This document shows, piece after piece, positions 1 to 6,286 of a stretch of 9,630 bases of DNA (position 1 is its first letter; every line of letters starts with the position of its first letter). The translations under genes were made by a program, and so were the position numbers. This stretch comes from Devosia sp. (GTDB taxonomy: Bacteria; Pseudomonadota; Alphaproteobacteria; Rhizobiales; Devosiaceae), in the NCBI GenBank assembly GCA_016793415.1, contig JAEUMC010000538.1:1-9630 (forward strand), read 5' to 3'. The notes under the pieces were generated by a model. The model saw only the letters and a list, made by a program, of their open reading frames with translations. It made no database searches and was not told the DNA's origin.

Positions 1-1
1 T

Positions 2-88
2 CCCATCGCGTCGCTGCTGAGCGATCTTGAGCAAGGGGGCACCCAAGTCCCAGCCGCTCCATCCCGGCAGGATGAGGCCGCAGCTTAG
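2..88 (+). CDS. C-terminal tail of an unidentified plus-strand gene (partial)
   Basis: One plus-strand frame is open from the left edge for 28 codons and ends at TAG 86-88. The readable tail contains SLLSDLEQGG and ends in QDEAAA. I do not recognise the family. A hairpin overlapping the stop codon (78-104) supports a real gene end here, and the gene would converge on nrsF, whose stop is at 125. The alternative is a chance open frame in GC-rich DNA, which is quite possible at this length. Confidence 0.35.
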   Translation, partial: PIASLLSDLEQGGTQVPAAPSRQDEAAA

Positions 89-104
89 CCCTATGGGGCT
101 GCGG
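78..104. terminator. Hairpin between convergent genes, terminator-like
   Basis: CCGCAGC (78-84) pairs perfectly with GCTGCGG (98-104), and an inner CCC (89-91) can pair with GGG (95-97) around TAT. The structure overlaps the TAG of the left-edge frame and lies 20 bases beyond the nrsF stop, where a two-way terminator would be expected. There is no T-run on either side, so it is not a classical intrinsic terminator. The terminator role is inferred. Confidence 0.4.
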
Positions 105-124
105 TCGAGGTCGCGCGGACCGGA

Positions 125-811
125 CTACCACCGAAGCAATCGCCTCCCCAGAACAGCGCCAAGGCCAGCAAGAGCGGCAATCGCGGGAGAATAGCACGTG
201 GCCATGAAGAGAGCGGAATCGTCCGTGCAGTAGAGCGCATAGGCAGTCGCTGCGATCCCTCCAGCCAATGTCCCCGCATAAAAGCCTGCCAAGGTCGGTC
301 GCATTGGCGCCCCGCGTCTCAGAACGAGGATGAGACCGCCCAAGGGCACTATACCGAGCGCGGGAATGGCGACGAGGCAGAGCAGCCGGTTCTTGCCTGT
401 TGCGGCCATGGCCCAAAGCCCACTGTCCAGTGTCTGAAGCTCGATGACGACTGCTACAGCGAGGAGCGCCGGCGCGAACAGCAGGATCCAGGGTGCTGGC
501 GTGGAGGGGAAGCCAGGGCTGAAAGAGCTGCGGACGAGGCCAAGTGCGGTCGCAGCCAGGGTTATCGTCACAACGAACTTGAACAAGAACGCACCGGTTC
601 CGGCCACGATCGCGAGATCGGGGCGCACCCCAATCGTCAGCGTGAGAGCCGCGCCCGCCCAGACGACCGACGCCAGAACCGCGGCGGGGAGCAGTGCCTG
701 CGGCGGGTGTCGCCGCGTCGGCAGGTCGGCGACTAGGGCGGCAATCAACTCCTCCGTCGTCAGCCGCGCTGGCCCCGTTCGATGGCGGTAGCCTCTACGC
801 TTGACGAACAT
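125..811 (-). CDS. nrsF: NrsF/DUF1109-family membrane anti-sigma factor
   Basis: Predicted 228-residue multi-pass inner-membrane protein with about six hydrophobic segments (roughly 43-62, 70-92, 107-125, 143-164, 174-193, 207-223). The family signature is clear: an N-terminal TTEELIAALVADL segment, then the conserved run IPALG..PLGGLILVLRRGAP..PTLAGFYAG and YALYCTDDS. NrsF of Caulobacter is a membrane-bound negative regulator of the ECF sigma factor SigF, and a pair of conserved cysteines matters for its response to metals. The matching residues here are C145 and C195. The ATG at 811 is the only good start, although family homology begins near residue 17, so the first 16 residues may be extra or translation may begin at a non-ATG codon. 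The gene is transcribed away from the bufferin operon and has its own ECF promoter. Unusually, no sigma gene precedes it. The family call is firm; the metal-sensing role is inferred. Confidence 0.88.
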   Translation of the reverse strand: MFVKRRGYRHRTGPARLTTEELIAALVADLPTRRHPPQALLPAAVLASVVWAGAALTLTIGVRPDLAIVAGTGAFLFKFVVTITLAATALGLVRSSFSPGFPSTPAPWILLFAPALLAVAVVIELQTLDSGLWAMAATGKNRLLCLVAIPALGIVPLGGLILVLRRGAPMRPTLAGFYAGTLAGGIAATAYALYCTDDSALFMATCYSPAIAALAGLGAVLGRRLLRW

Positions 812-859
812 AGCTCTGCTCGCCCCCGAGTAAGCATGGGCATCGCGCCCGAAATGTAG

Positions 860-884
860 TTCGCCTAACCCCGCATTTTGTTAC
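860..884 (-). promoter_or_regulatory. ECF (SigF-type) promoter for nrsF
   Basis: On the minus strand GTAAC (884-880) is followed after exactly 16 bases by CGAACTAC, with CGAA at 863-860. This resembles the Caulobacter SigF promoter (GTAACC, about 16 bases, CGAA, from memory). It matches base for base in -35 core, spacing and -10 the promoter facing the other way at 948-972. Transcription would start near 853, giving a leader of about 40 bases before the nrsF ATG. This implies that nrsF is itself activated by the sigma factor it restrains, a negative feedback loop. Confidence 0.75.
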
Positions 885-947
885 GTGGCGGGCGAAGTAT
901 TTCGCTTGTGGCCAACGTCAGATCACGGGATCGTGTTCATAACCGAC

Positions 948-972
948 GTAACGGTTGGGCCTGACGAGCGAA
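948..972 (+). promoter_or_regulatory. ECF (SigF-type) promoter for the bufferin operon
   Basis: GTAAC (948-952), a 16-base spacer, then CGAA (969-972) continuing as CGAACTAC. The expected start site is near 980, about 55 bases before the bufA ATG at 1033. It has the same layout as the divergent nrsF promoter at 860-884. An inverted repeat AACCG-N6-CGGTT (941-956) straddles the -35 box and could bind an additional regulator, but that is speculative. Confidence 0.8.
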
Positions 973-1032
973 CTACCCAATGCGTGCAGCATGATCCCGC
1001 GCGCCGAACAACCATGGGATGGGAGAGACTTG

Positions 1033-1356
1033 ATGAACACAAGAGCGACAGTAACCACGGCACTTCTCGCCAGCGCGATTTCGGCGGCACTCGCCTCGGC
1101 GGCGATGGCCGGCCCGCTCACCGACGGTGAGATGAAGGCTGCAATGGATGCGGGCAAGGAGAAGTGCTACGGCGTCTCGCTGGCCGGTCTGAACGACTGT
1201 GCGGCTGGCCCGGGCACGACTTGCCAGGGCACTTCGACGGTCGACTTCCAGGGCAATGCCTGGGCGCTGGTCCCCGGCGGCACCTGCGCCACCATAGTGG
1301 TTCCCGGCGGACGTACGGGTTCGCTCGAGCCGTTGACCCGCGACCTGCCCGCGTAA
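1033..1356 (+). CDS. bufA: Bufferin-type metallophore precursor, DUF2282 family
   Basis: Small secreted protein of 107 residues. Residues 1-26 form a Sec-type signal peptide (basic start, alanine-rich core, AMA before the likely cut at 26/27). The mature part has four cysteines, C45 (KEKCYG), C56 (NDCAAG), C64 (TTCQG) and C84 (GGTCAT), the conserved set of DUF2282 proteins. In characterised bufferins the BufB/BufC enzymes convert the two central cysteines into thiooxazole groups that bind copper, protecting the periplasm. C56 and C64 are the corresponding candidates here. The start at 1033 has a GGGAGAG ribosome binding site at 1021-1027 and is the only start that places the signal peptide at the N-terminus; an in-frame upstream start at 955 would fall inside the promoter. 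First gene of the operon, 29 bases before bufB. Family identity is strong; the modification and metal are inferred from the family. Confidence 0.9.
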   Translation: MNTRATVTTALLASAISAALASAAMAGPLTDGEMKAAMDAGKEKCYGVSLAGLNDCAAGPGTTCQGTSTVDFQGNAWALVPGGTCATIVVPGGRTGSLEPLTRDLPA

Positions 1357-1385
1357 CGACCGAGCAGCCGGAAAGCGGAGGCACG

Positions 1386-2300
1386 ATGAACGAACATCCG
1401 AGATTTCACCTCTCGCCGTCGTCGCGAGCCTCGAGCTTTCCGGCGCACGCCGTCGACGGACTGGCCGGAACCAGCCTCAAGCATGAGCACCTGGCCGCGA
1501 TTCTTATGGACAAGCCGCAGCGCGCCTTCTTCGAGGTTCACGCCGAAAACTACATGGGTGCCGGCGGTCCGCCGCACGACGCCCTGACCCGCGTCCGCCG
1601 CGACTATCCGGTCTCGCTGCATGGCGTCTGCATGTCGATCGGCGGACCGCAGCCGATCGACAAGGCGCACCTTGCGCGGTTCAAGGCGCTGGTCGATCGC
1701 TATGAGCCTGCGTTGGTCTCCGAGCATCTGGCCTGGTCGACGCATGAGACAACTTATTTCAACGACCTGCTGCCGCTGCCCTACACGGAGGCAACGCTGG
1801 CGCGGGTCGCGGACCACATCGACGAAGTGCAGGAGGCGATCGGCCGGCCGATCTTGCTCGAAAACCCGTCCACCTACGTCATTTTCCCCGAGTCGACGAT
1901 GAGCGAGACGGAGTTCATCCGCGCGCTCGTTCGGCGCACCGGATGCGGCCTGCTGCTCGACGTCAACAATGTCTTCGTGTCGGCAACCAACCACGGCTAC
2001 GCCGCCTTCGACTACCTCATGAATTTCCCTCTCCAGCATGTGGGGGAGATTCACCTGGCAGGGCACGCCGAGCAAACGGACGACGAAGGCGACCTCCTCC
2101 TCATCGACAGCCACGATGGCCCCGTGGCCGATGCGGTCTGGAAACTCTACGAAATCGTCATCGAGCGGCGCGGACCAATACCGACGCTGATCGAATGGGA
2201 CAGCGAGATTCCCGACTGGCCCGTTCTTCAGGCCGAGGCGACTGCGGCACAGGCGATCCTCGACCGTCACGCCGCTGGGGTGTGTGCGCATGCGGGTTGA
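1386..2300 (+). CDS. bufB: DUF692/MbnB-like multinuclear iron enzyme, bufferin maturation
   Basis: 304-residue protein of the DUF692 family (TIM barrel, multinuclear iron), the usual length. Motifs in order: [10 protein letters not shown] (48-57), SLHGV (77-81), SEHLAW (112-117), LLPLPY (128-133), LLENPSTY (157-164), LLLDVNN (189-195), EIHLAGH (221-227), IDSHDGP and LIEWDSEIP (268-276). The His, Glu, Asp and Asn residues in these motifs are the expected iron ligands, and none looks missing. MbnB, its relative, oxidises peptide cysteines with a partner protein. Here the substrate should be BufA and the partner BufC. The reaction is probably cytoplasmic, before BufA export. The start at 1386 has a GGAGG at 1377-1381. 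The stop lies 7 bases before the preferred bufC start, so the genes are tightly linked. Confidence 0.93.
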   Translation: MNEHPRFHLSPSSRASSFPAHAVDGLAGTSLKHEHLAAILMDKPQRAFFEVHAENYMGAGGPPHDALTRVRRDYPVSLHGVCMSIGGPQPIDKAHLARFKALVDRYEPALVSEHLAWSTHETTYFNDLLPLPYTEATLARVADHIDEVQEAIGRPILLENPSTYVIFPESTMSETEFIRALVRRTGCGLLLDVNNVFVSATNHGYAAFDYLMNFPLQHVGEIHLAGHAEQTDDEGDLLLIDSHDGPVADAVWKLYEIVIERRGPIPTLIEWDSEIPDWPVLQAEATAAQAILDRHAAGVCAHAG

Positions 2301-2307
2301 CGGCGGC

Positions 2308-3102
2308 ATGAGCGAGTCCGGCGACGCGCGCTCGTTTGCGGCCGCGTTTACCTCGGCGTTGCTGATGCCCGACCGTCCCGCGCCGGCTGTGGTCGCGGGT
2401 CCGTCGGGAAAGGCGGCCGTAAAGCGATACGGCGTCTATCGCAACAACGTCACGGTCAGCCTCATCAACGCGCTGGCCGCTGTGTTCCCGGCGACGCAAC
2501 GGATCACCGGCTCCGATTTCTTTCGTGAGATGGCCCGCCAGCACGTGCGAGCGACACCACCGACCTCGCCGCTGCTGTTTGAATATGGCCGCGATTTTCC
2601 CGGGTTCATCGAGCACTACGAACATGCGAAATCCCTGCCTTGGCTGGCTGACATCGCCCGCATCGAACGCGCCTGGCTCGATGCCTATCACGCAGCCGAC
2701 GCCGATCCCCTTGCATTGGCCACGCTCGCCGCCATTCCCCCGGAGCGCCTGATGGATGTGAACTTCGTCGCCCATCCGGCAACCCGTATCGCGCGTTCCC
2801 GCTATTCGGCGCTGACGATCTTCTCGGCGAACCGGCTCGATCAGCCGGTTTCGCAGATCGATGCGAGCGCTTCTGAGGACACGCTCATTACCAGGCCAGG
2901 TCTCGAAGTCATGGCGCGCCGGCTGCCTCCCGGCGGTGCGACGTTTCTCATCGGGCTGATTGCCGGTGAATCGCTTGGAGCAGCCGCGAGCGCGGCGCTG
3001 GACGAGGCAGGCGCTGCGTTCGACCTGGGTGGCAACATCGCCGGCATGATTGACGCCGGAGTCTTCGTCGGCGTTTCGGAGGGTTCACACGATGTCGACT
3101 GA
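2308..3102 (+). CDS. bufC: DUF2063/MbnC-like partner protein of BufB
   Basis: 264 residues from ATG 2308. The N-terminal DUF2063 domain shows KRYGVYRNNV (39-48), SLINALAAVFPAT (51-63) and LPWLADIARIERAWLDAYHA (110-129), hallmarks of the family that includes MbnC. Such proteins bind the DUF692 enzyme and help hold the peptide substrate, so this is the probable BufB partner acting on BufA. The C-terminal half (about 150-264) is more variable, as is usual. ATG 2290, overlapping bufB by 11 bases, is an alternative start. I prefer 2308 because the domain starts soon after it. The 3' end overlaps the DoxX gene by 11 bases, which suggests translational coupling. Confidence 0.88.
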   Translation: MSESGDARSFAAAFTSALLMPDRPAPAVVAGPSGKAAVKRYGVYRNNVTVSLINALAAVFPATQRITGSDFFREMARQHVRATPPTSPLLFEYGRDFPGFIEHYEHAKSLPWLADIARIERAWLDAYHAADADPLALATLAAIPPERLMDVNFVAHPATRIARSRYSALTIFSANRLDQPVSQIDASASEDTLITRPGLEVMARRLPPGGATFLIGLIAGESLGAAASAALDEAGAAFDLGGNIAGMIDAGVFVGVSEGSHDVD

Positions 3103-3619
3103 GAGAACTGTTGGCGAACGCGACGCGCGCACATCCATTGCGTCCGTCGTCGACCGCATCAACGGGATCATCCGCGCGATCGCGCAACCATCCCTCACTC
3201 AACTTGCGCTGCGACTTGCGTTGGCGGTCCCGTTCTGGCGCTCCGGCGTCAACAAGTGGGATGGCTTTCTGCAGCTCAAGGACACAGCCGTTTACCTGTT
3301 CAGTTCCGAGTTCAAGCTGCATCTGCCAGGAGGGCCTTACCCGTTCCCGGCTCCGGAGGTCGCGGCTTTCGCTTCCGGTGCGGCTGAAATCGTGTTGCCC
3401 ATCCTCCTGGTGTTCGGCCTTGCGACAAGGATGTCGGCGCTGGGTCTCCTCATCATGACCATTGTCGTGCAGCTCACCGTGCCGGATGGCTGGCCCGTGC
3501 ATGTGACCTGGGCGGCGATGGCCCTAGGGCTCATGGCGTGGGGGCCGGGACGGCTCTCAGCCGACCATGTCCTCACCATGTTCAGGCCGAAGTCCCAGTC
3601 CGCCCCCACTCACTTGTAA
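3092..3619 (+). CDS. DoxX-family membrane protein of the bufferin operon
   Basis: 175-residue inner-membrane protein with four predicted helices (about 35-53, 88-110, 113-130, 136-151). It has the DoxX hallmarks LRLALAVPFWRSGVNKW (40-56) and a glycine- and alanine-rich second helix ending in LVFGLATR. DoxX genes are regular fourth members of bufferin-type (also called gig) operons, but their biochemical role is not settled. Roles in quinone or redox coupling have been proposed for other DoxX proteins. The start at 3092 has GGAGGG at 3078-3083 and lies inside the end of bufC. The next gene begins 69 bases downstream without an obvious terminator between. Confidence 0.88.
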   Translation: MSTERTVGERDARTSIASVVDRINGIIRAIAQPSLTQLALRLALAVPFWRSGVNKWDGFLQLKDTAVYLFSSEFKLHLPGGPYPFPAPEVAAFASGAAEIVLPILLVFGLATRMSALGLLIMTIVVQLTVPDGWPVHVTWAAMALGLMAWGPGRLSADHVLTMFRPKSQSAPTHL

Positions 3620-3688
3620 CAATCGGCGCGGCACCGAGACCAATCTCTATAGCAATGTGTGCTGGTCACACTGATGAGGAGGTTGAGA

Positions 3689-4135
3689 ATGCATCCGCTT
3701 GCGAAAGGACTGGTGGCGGGATTTGTCGCCACGGTCGTTCTGTCGGCCGCGATGGTCGCCAAACAGATGATGGGGCTCATGCCCGAACTCGACGTGGCGA
3801 CGATGCTCACGTCGATGCTTGGATTGCCCGATGTCGCGCTCGGCTGGGTCATGCACTTCATGATCGGGACGGTCGCCTGGGGCGTCGCATTCGCCGTCGT
3901 CGTGCCCTACCTGCCGGGATCGCTGGTGATGCGGGGCGTGCTGTTCGGGATCGCGGCCTGGCTGATGATGATGATCGCGGTGATGCCGATGGCCGGCGCC
4001 GGCCTGTTCGGGCTGCAACTCGGGATCATGGCACCGCTCGCCACGCTCATGTTGCACATCCTATATGGAGCGACGCTCGGCGCGGTGTTCGCGGCCATGC
4101 CGGACCACGGCGTGGCGCGAATGGCGCATCGCTGA
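3689..4135 (+). CDS. Four-helix membrane protein, DUF6789-like
   Basis: 148 residues, highly hydrophobic, with four predicted membrane helices (about 5-24, 49-72, 78-100, 107-132). The opening HPLAKGLVAGFVATVVLSA and the later GWVMHFMIG..AWG pattern resemble DUF6789 proteins. No catalytic motif is seen; the many methionines (for example MMMIAVMPM) are notable but prove nothing about metal handling. The start at 3689 is chosen because GAGGAGG (3676-3682) stands six bases before it; in-frame GTG 3659 and ATG 3674 are weaker. The gene follows the DoxX gene on the same strand and may be read through from the bufferin promoter. Confidence 0.75.
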   Translation: MHPLAKGLVAGFVATVVLSAAMVAKQMMGLMPELDVATMLTSMLGLPDVALGWVMHFMIGTVAWGVAFAVVVPYLPGSLVMRGVLFGIAAWLMMMIAVMPMAGAGLFGLQLGIMAPLATLMLHILYGATLGAVFAAMPDHGVARMAHR

Positions 4136-4229
4136 GCCTCTGTCTGGGCTCGCCTCGATGTTCGATCAAGTTGCAACCCGGTCCGCCTCGGTGCTCCAAG
4201 GTGGTGTGGCGGCGCAAGGTGGCTCGGAC

Positions 4230-5420
4230 ATGACGATCCGGCTGGCGTTTCGCAATCGCGCCGGCCACCTTCTGCACGGCCGCCTCGAGGTTGGACCGGT
4301 GCCGGTGCGGCAGTGGGCGATTTTCGCCCACTGCTTTGCGTGCGGCAAGAAGTCCAATACCGCGGTCAGGATCAGCCGCGCCCTGGCGCGACATGGGATC
4401 GGGGTTCTCCGTTTCGATTTCACCGGTCTCGACGAGAGCGAAGGCGCGTTCGGCCACGGGCTCTCGCAGGATATCGCCGATCTCGAGGATGCCATCGACC
4501 ACATGCGCCTTTCCGGCCGGCCGGTGACGCTCGTGGTCGGTCACAGCATGGGCGGTGTCGCGGCACTTGCGGTTGCCCACTCCGATCCCTCGATCCGGGC
4601 GGTCGCAACGATCGGGGCACCGTTCAAGCCAAGGCTGCGGCCGGAGAGCCACTCGACCGATGATGGACCGCCAGACCATTCATCGGCGGCGCTCTGGGAT
4701 GGAGCCGGGCCTGACCGTCAGCGCGAGGCGATCGCATCGCTCGGCAAGGCTCTGCTGGTTGTCCACGCGGCCGACGACACCGTCGTGCCGGTTGACGACG
4801 CCAGCGCGCTCTTCGAGGCGGCCGCGCACCCCAAGAGCCTGCTTCTGCTCGACCGCGGCGACCACTTCGTTCAGGACCCAGCCGACGCCGGATATGTTGC
4901 GGCCGGCATCGCCGCGTGGAACTCACGTCATGCTCCTTCCGCCGAGCAGCCAGTCGAGAGGTTGGAAGGGATTGTCAGGGCCGAGGAGACGGGCATCGGC
5001 AAGTTCCAGCTCGCCGTGAGGACGTCGTCAGGGCGGTTGATTGCAGACGAGCCGGTAAGCGCCGGCGGCCTTGGGTCGGGACCCGCGCCGTACGAGCTTC
5101 TTGAGGCCGCCTTGGCCGCATGCACGGTCATGACCTGCCGCCTCTACGCCGACAGGAAGGGCTGGAACCTGCGGCGCGTGAGCGCGGAGGTCGAACGCGA
5201 GGCGCGAGGGCGAGATGGAACCGAGATCTATCGCAAGCGGGTTGCCTTCGAGGGAGACTTGGACTCGGCTCAGCGCGAGCGCCTCACCGAGATTGCCGGA
5301 CGATGCCCGGTCCACCGCACGCTCACCGGCGGCGGCGTTGTGATTGAAACGCGTGAGGCCGATCCGGTGCTCGACAGAGAGTGGCGGAGCACGGATGCGC
5401 TCGCAGTAGCGCAAGAGTAG
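4230..5420 (+). CDS. Bifunctional alpha/beta hydrolase / OsmC-domain fusion protein
   Basis: 396 residues, a known fusion architecture. Residues 1-230 form the hydrolase: FAHCFACGK (32-40), RFDFTGLDESEG (61-72), nucleophile elbow GHSMGG with Ser106, an acid candidate at D182 or D183 (HAADD) and His212 (GDHF). Residues about 243-375 form the OsmC domain, a thiol-dependent peroxidase fold, with C298 (AALAAC) and C359 (GRCPVH) as the reactive pair. It is predicted to be cytoplasmic; the substrate is unknown, but OsmC domains commonly reduce organic hydroperoxides. The start at 4230 has AAGGTGG at 4216-4222 and begins where homology begins, although the frame stays open upstream. The lid segment (about 131-172) is shorter and less family-like than expected; see the finding on possible frame changes. 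It is followed by glutaredoxin after 120 bases. Confidence 0.87.
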   Translation: MTIRLAFRNRAGHLLHGRLEVGPVPVRQWAIFAHCFACGKKSNTAVRISRALARHGIGVLRFDFTGLDESEGAFGHGLSQDIADLEDAIDHMRLSGRPVTLVVGHSMGGVAALAVAHSDPSIRAVATIGAPFKPRLRPESHSTDDGPPDHSSAALWDGAGPDRQREAIASLGKALLVVHAADDTVVPVDDASALFEAAAHPKSLLLLDRGDHFVQDPADAGYVAAGIAAWNSRHAPSAEQPVERLEGIVRAEETGIGKFQLAVRTSSGRLIADEPVSAGGLGSGPAPYELLEAALAACTVMTCRLYADRKGWNLRRVSAEVEREARGRDGTEIYRKRVAFEGDLDSAQRERLTEIAGRCPVHRTLTGGGVVIETREADPVLDREWRSTDALAVAQE

Positions 5421-5540
5421 CGCAGCCCATCACCTCACATCGACGTGTTCGATGCAACGCAGGGGGTCGCCGCGAGACCTATGTTTGGCGACGTCAAGAA
5501 CCGTCATACGGACCGTTCTCGTCGCAGTGGAGTATTTGAA

Positions 5541-5813
5541 GTGACAAGACAGGTCGTTGCCTACACAAAGCTCGGGTGCCCCTACTGTGCAGCGGCAAAG
5601 GCGTTGCTGCGCCAGAAGGGCGTTTCAATCACCGAGATCGACATCACTGGTAAGCCGGAGCTTCGAGGCCAGATGATCGCGCGTTCCGGCAGGTACACCG
5701 TGCCCCAGATCTTCATCGGCGACATGCATGTCGGCGGATGCGACGACTTGTTTGCGCTGGATGCTTCGGGCGGGCTCGATGAGCTTCTCGCAGGTACCGC
5801 CGTCGCCGCCTAG
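5541..5813 (+). CDS. grxC: Glutaredoxin (GrxC type, dithiol CPYC)
   Basis: 90-residue single-domain glutaredoxin, usual for the glutaredoxin 3 type. It shows the dithiol active site CPYC (13-16), the cis-proline motif TVPQIFI (53-59) and the glutathione-binding GGCDDL (65-70). It reduces protein disulfides and glutathione mixed disulfides in the cytoplasm. GTG 5541 is chosen because it has GTGGAG at 5527-5532 and the beta strand QVVAYTK follows at once; the frame is open back to 5445, but the extra 32 residues have no family character. It lies downstream of the OsmC fusion on the same strand, so the two may act together in thiol repair. A long inverted repeat begins 25 bases after its stop. 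Confidence 0.93.
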   Translation: MTRQVVAYTKLGCPYCAAAKALLRQKGVSITEIDITGKPELRGQMIARSGRYTVPQIFIGDMHVGGCDDLFALDASGGLDELLAGTAVAA

Positions 5814-5838
5814 CACGCAGACTGCTGCCACCTCGAAC

Positions 5839-5881
5839 GCCAGCGCGAGACTTCCCAAGCCTTGGGAACCATCGCGCTGGC
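5839..5881. terminator. Long imperfect inverted repeat after grxC, probable terminator
   Basis: An outer 10-bp arm (5839-5848 with 5872-5881) and an inner perfect 8-bp arm TTCCCAAG (5852-5859) with CTTGGGAA (5861-5868) are separated by a symmetric 3x3 internal loop, with a single base at the centre. In all, 18 of 21 positions pair. Its place just after grxC suggests transcript termination or 3'-end protection, but no T-run follows. It could instead be a palindromic repeat element or a protein binding site. Confidence 0.55.
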
Positions 5882-6133
5882 TTCGGCATGAAGTGACCAT
5901 CCGAGGCGCACAAAACCTTCGCTCGATCGCCTCTCCGCTGCCAAGCTCGACCAAGTTGGGTCAGCCACCGCAAGCGACGCCGTTCCACCTCATCTCACCA
6001 TCATCCTGTCACGGTTGCCATGGAGGCCGCGCCGGCAAGTGGTCCCTATTGACAACCATGCTACCGTGCTCGGGTGGGAATCACGCACGGGGCATTACTG
6101 GGTCTCGAGGCTCGTTGCAGGGGATAGGTCAGG
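5882..6133. other. Non-coding stretch upstream of the sigma-factor cassette
   Basis: The whole stretch from the grxC stop (5813) to the small ORF at 6134 has no credible gene. One plus-strand frame is open across it into the sigma gene, but its translation is compositionally odd and unlike any protein I know. The promoter of the cassette should be here. TTGACA occurs at 6049-6054, but no -10 box follows at a normal spacing, and no GTAAC-N16-CGAA promoter is found. An ECF autoregulatory promoter could not be identified by eye. Confidence 0.5.
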
Positions 6134-6286
6134 ATGATCGAAGAGCAGTTTCGCGAGGGGCTCACGGTGATGCGGGCGCGTCCGGCGCTCACCTCACCAC
6201 CTGCAGGCTTTGCACGATCCGGGCCCCATGGCGGGGCGCTGTTGGAATCCACTTGGTCCGGCGGGCCCGGGGTGCCTGCCGAATGA
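6134..6286 (+). CDS. Putative 50-residue small ORF overlapping the sigma-factor start
   Basis: ATG 6134 opens a 50-codon frame ending at TGA 6284-6286. That stop shares the sequence ATGA (6283-6286) with the sigma-factor start, a typical translational-coupling junction. The sigma start has no Shine-Dalgarno sequence of its own, so translation of this ORF could deliver ribosomes to it. AGG at 6126-6128 is a modest ribosome binding site for the small ORF. The peptide begins MIEEQFREGL and becomes rich in Gly, Pro and Ser. It has no membrane helix, signal peptide or cysteine, and I recognise no family. Codon third positions are mostly G or C, as in the neighbours. It could be a regulatory leader peptide, a small partner protein, or a chance frame. 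Confidence 0.45.
   Translation: MIEEQFREGLTVMRARPALTSPPAGFARSGPHGGALLESTWSGGPGVPAE

Noticed and set aside
1167..2309. A 380-codon minus-strand open frame opposite bufB
   Set aside because: It is the antisense shadow of a strongly conserved DUF692 gene in GC-rich DNA; its translation is Arg-, Val- and Asp-rich without any recognisable domain.
3616..3620. A further GTAAC sequence as a possible ECF promoter before the DUF6789-like gene
   Set aside because: No CGAA follows after 16 bases, and the motif overlaps the DoxX stop codon. GTAAC copies at 1051 and 7713 fail the same test.
3538..4233. A 231-codon plus-strand frame overlapping the DoxX, DUF6789-like and hydrolase genes
   Set aside because: The translation is Arg-, Asp- and His-rich and low in complexity; the overlapping frames encode recognisable proteins.
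6049..6054. TTGACA as a housekeeping -35 box for the sigma cassette
   Set aside because: No acceptable -10 sequence is found 16-18 bases downstream (GGGTGG there), so it is not listed as a promoter.
5728..6282. An in-frame upstream extension of the sigma-factor frame starting inside grxC
   Set aside because: It has no family resemblance and would overlap the end of grxC; the conserved ECF protein begins at 6283.
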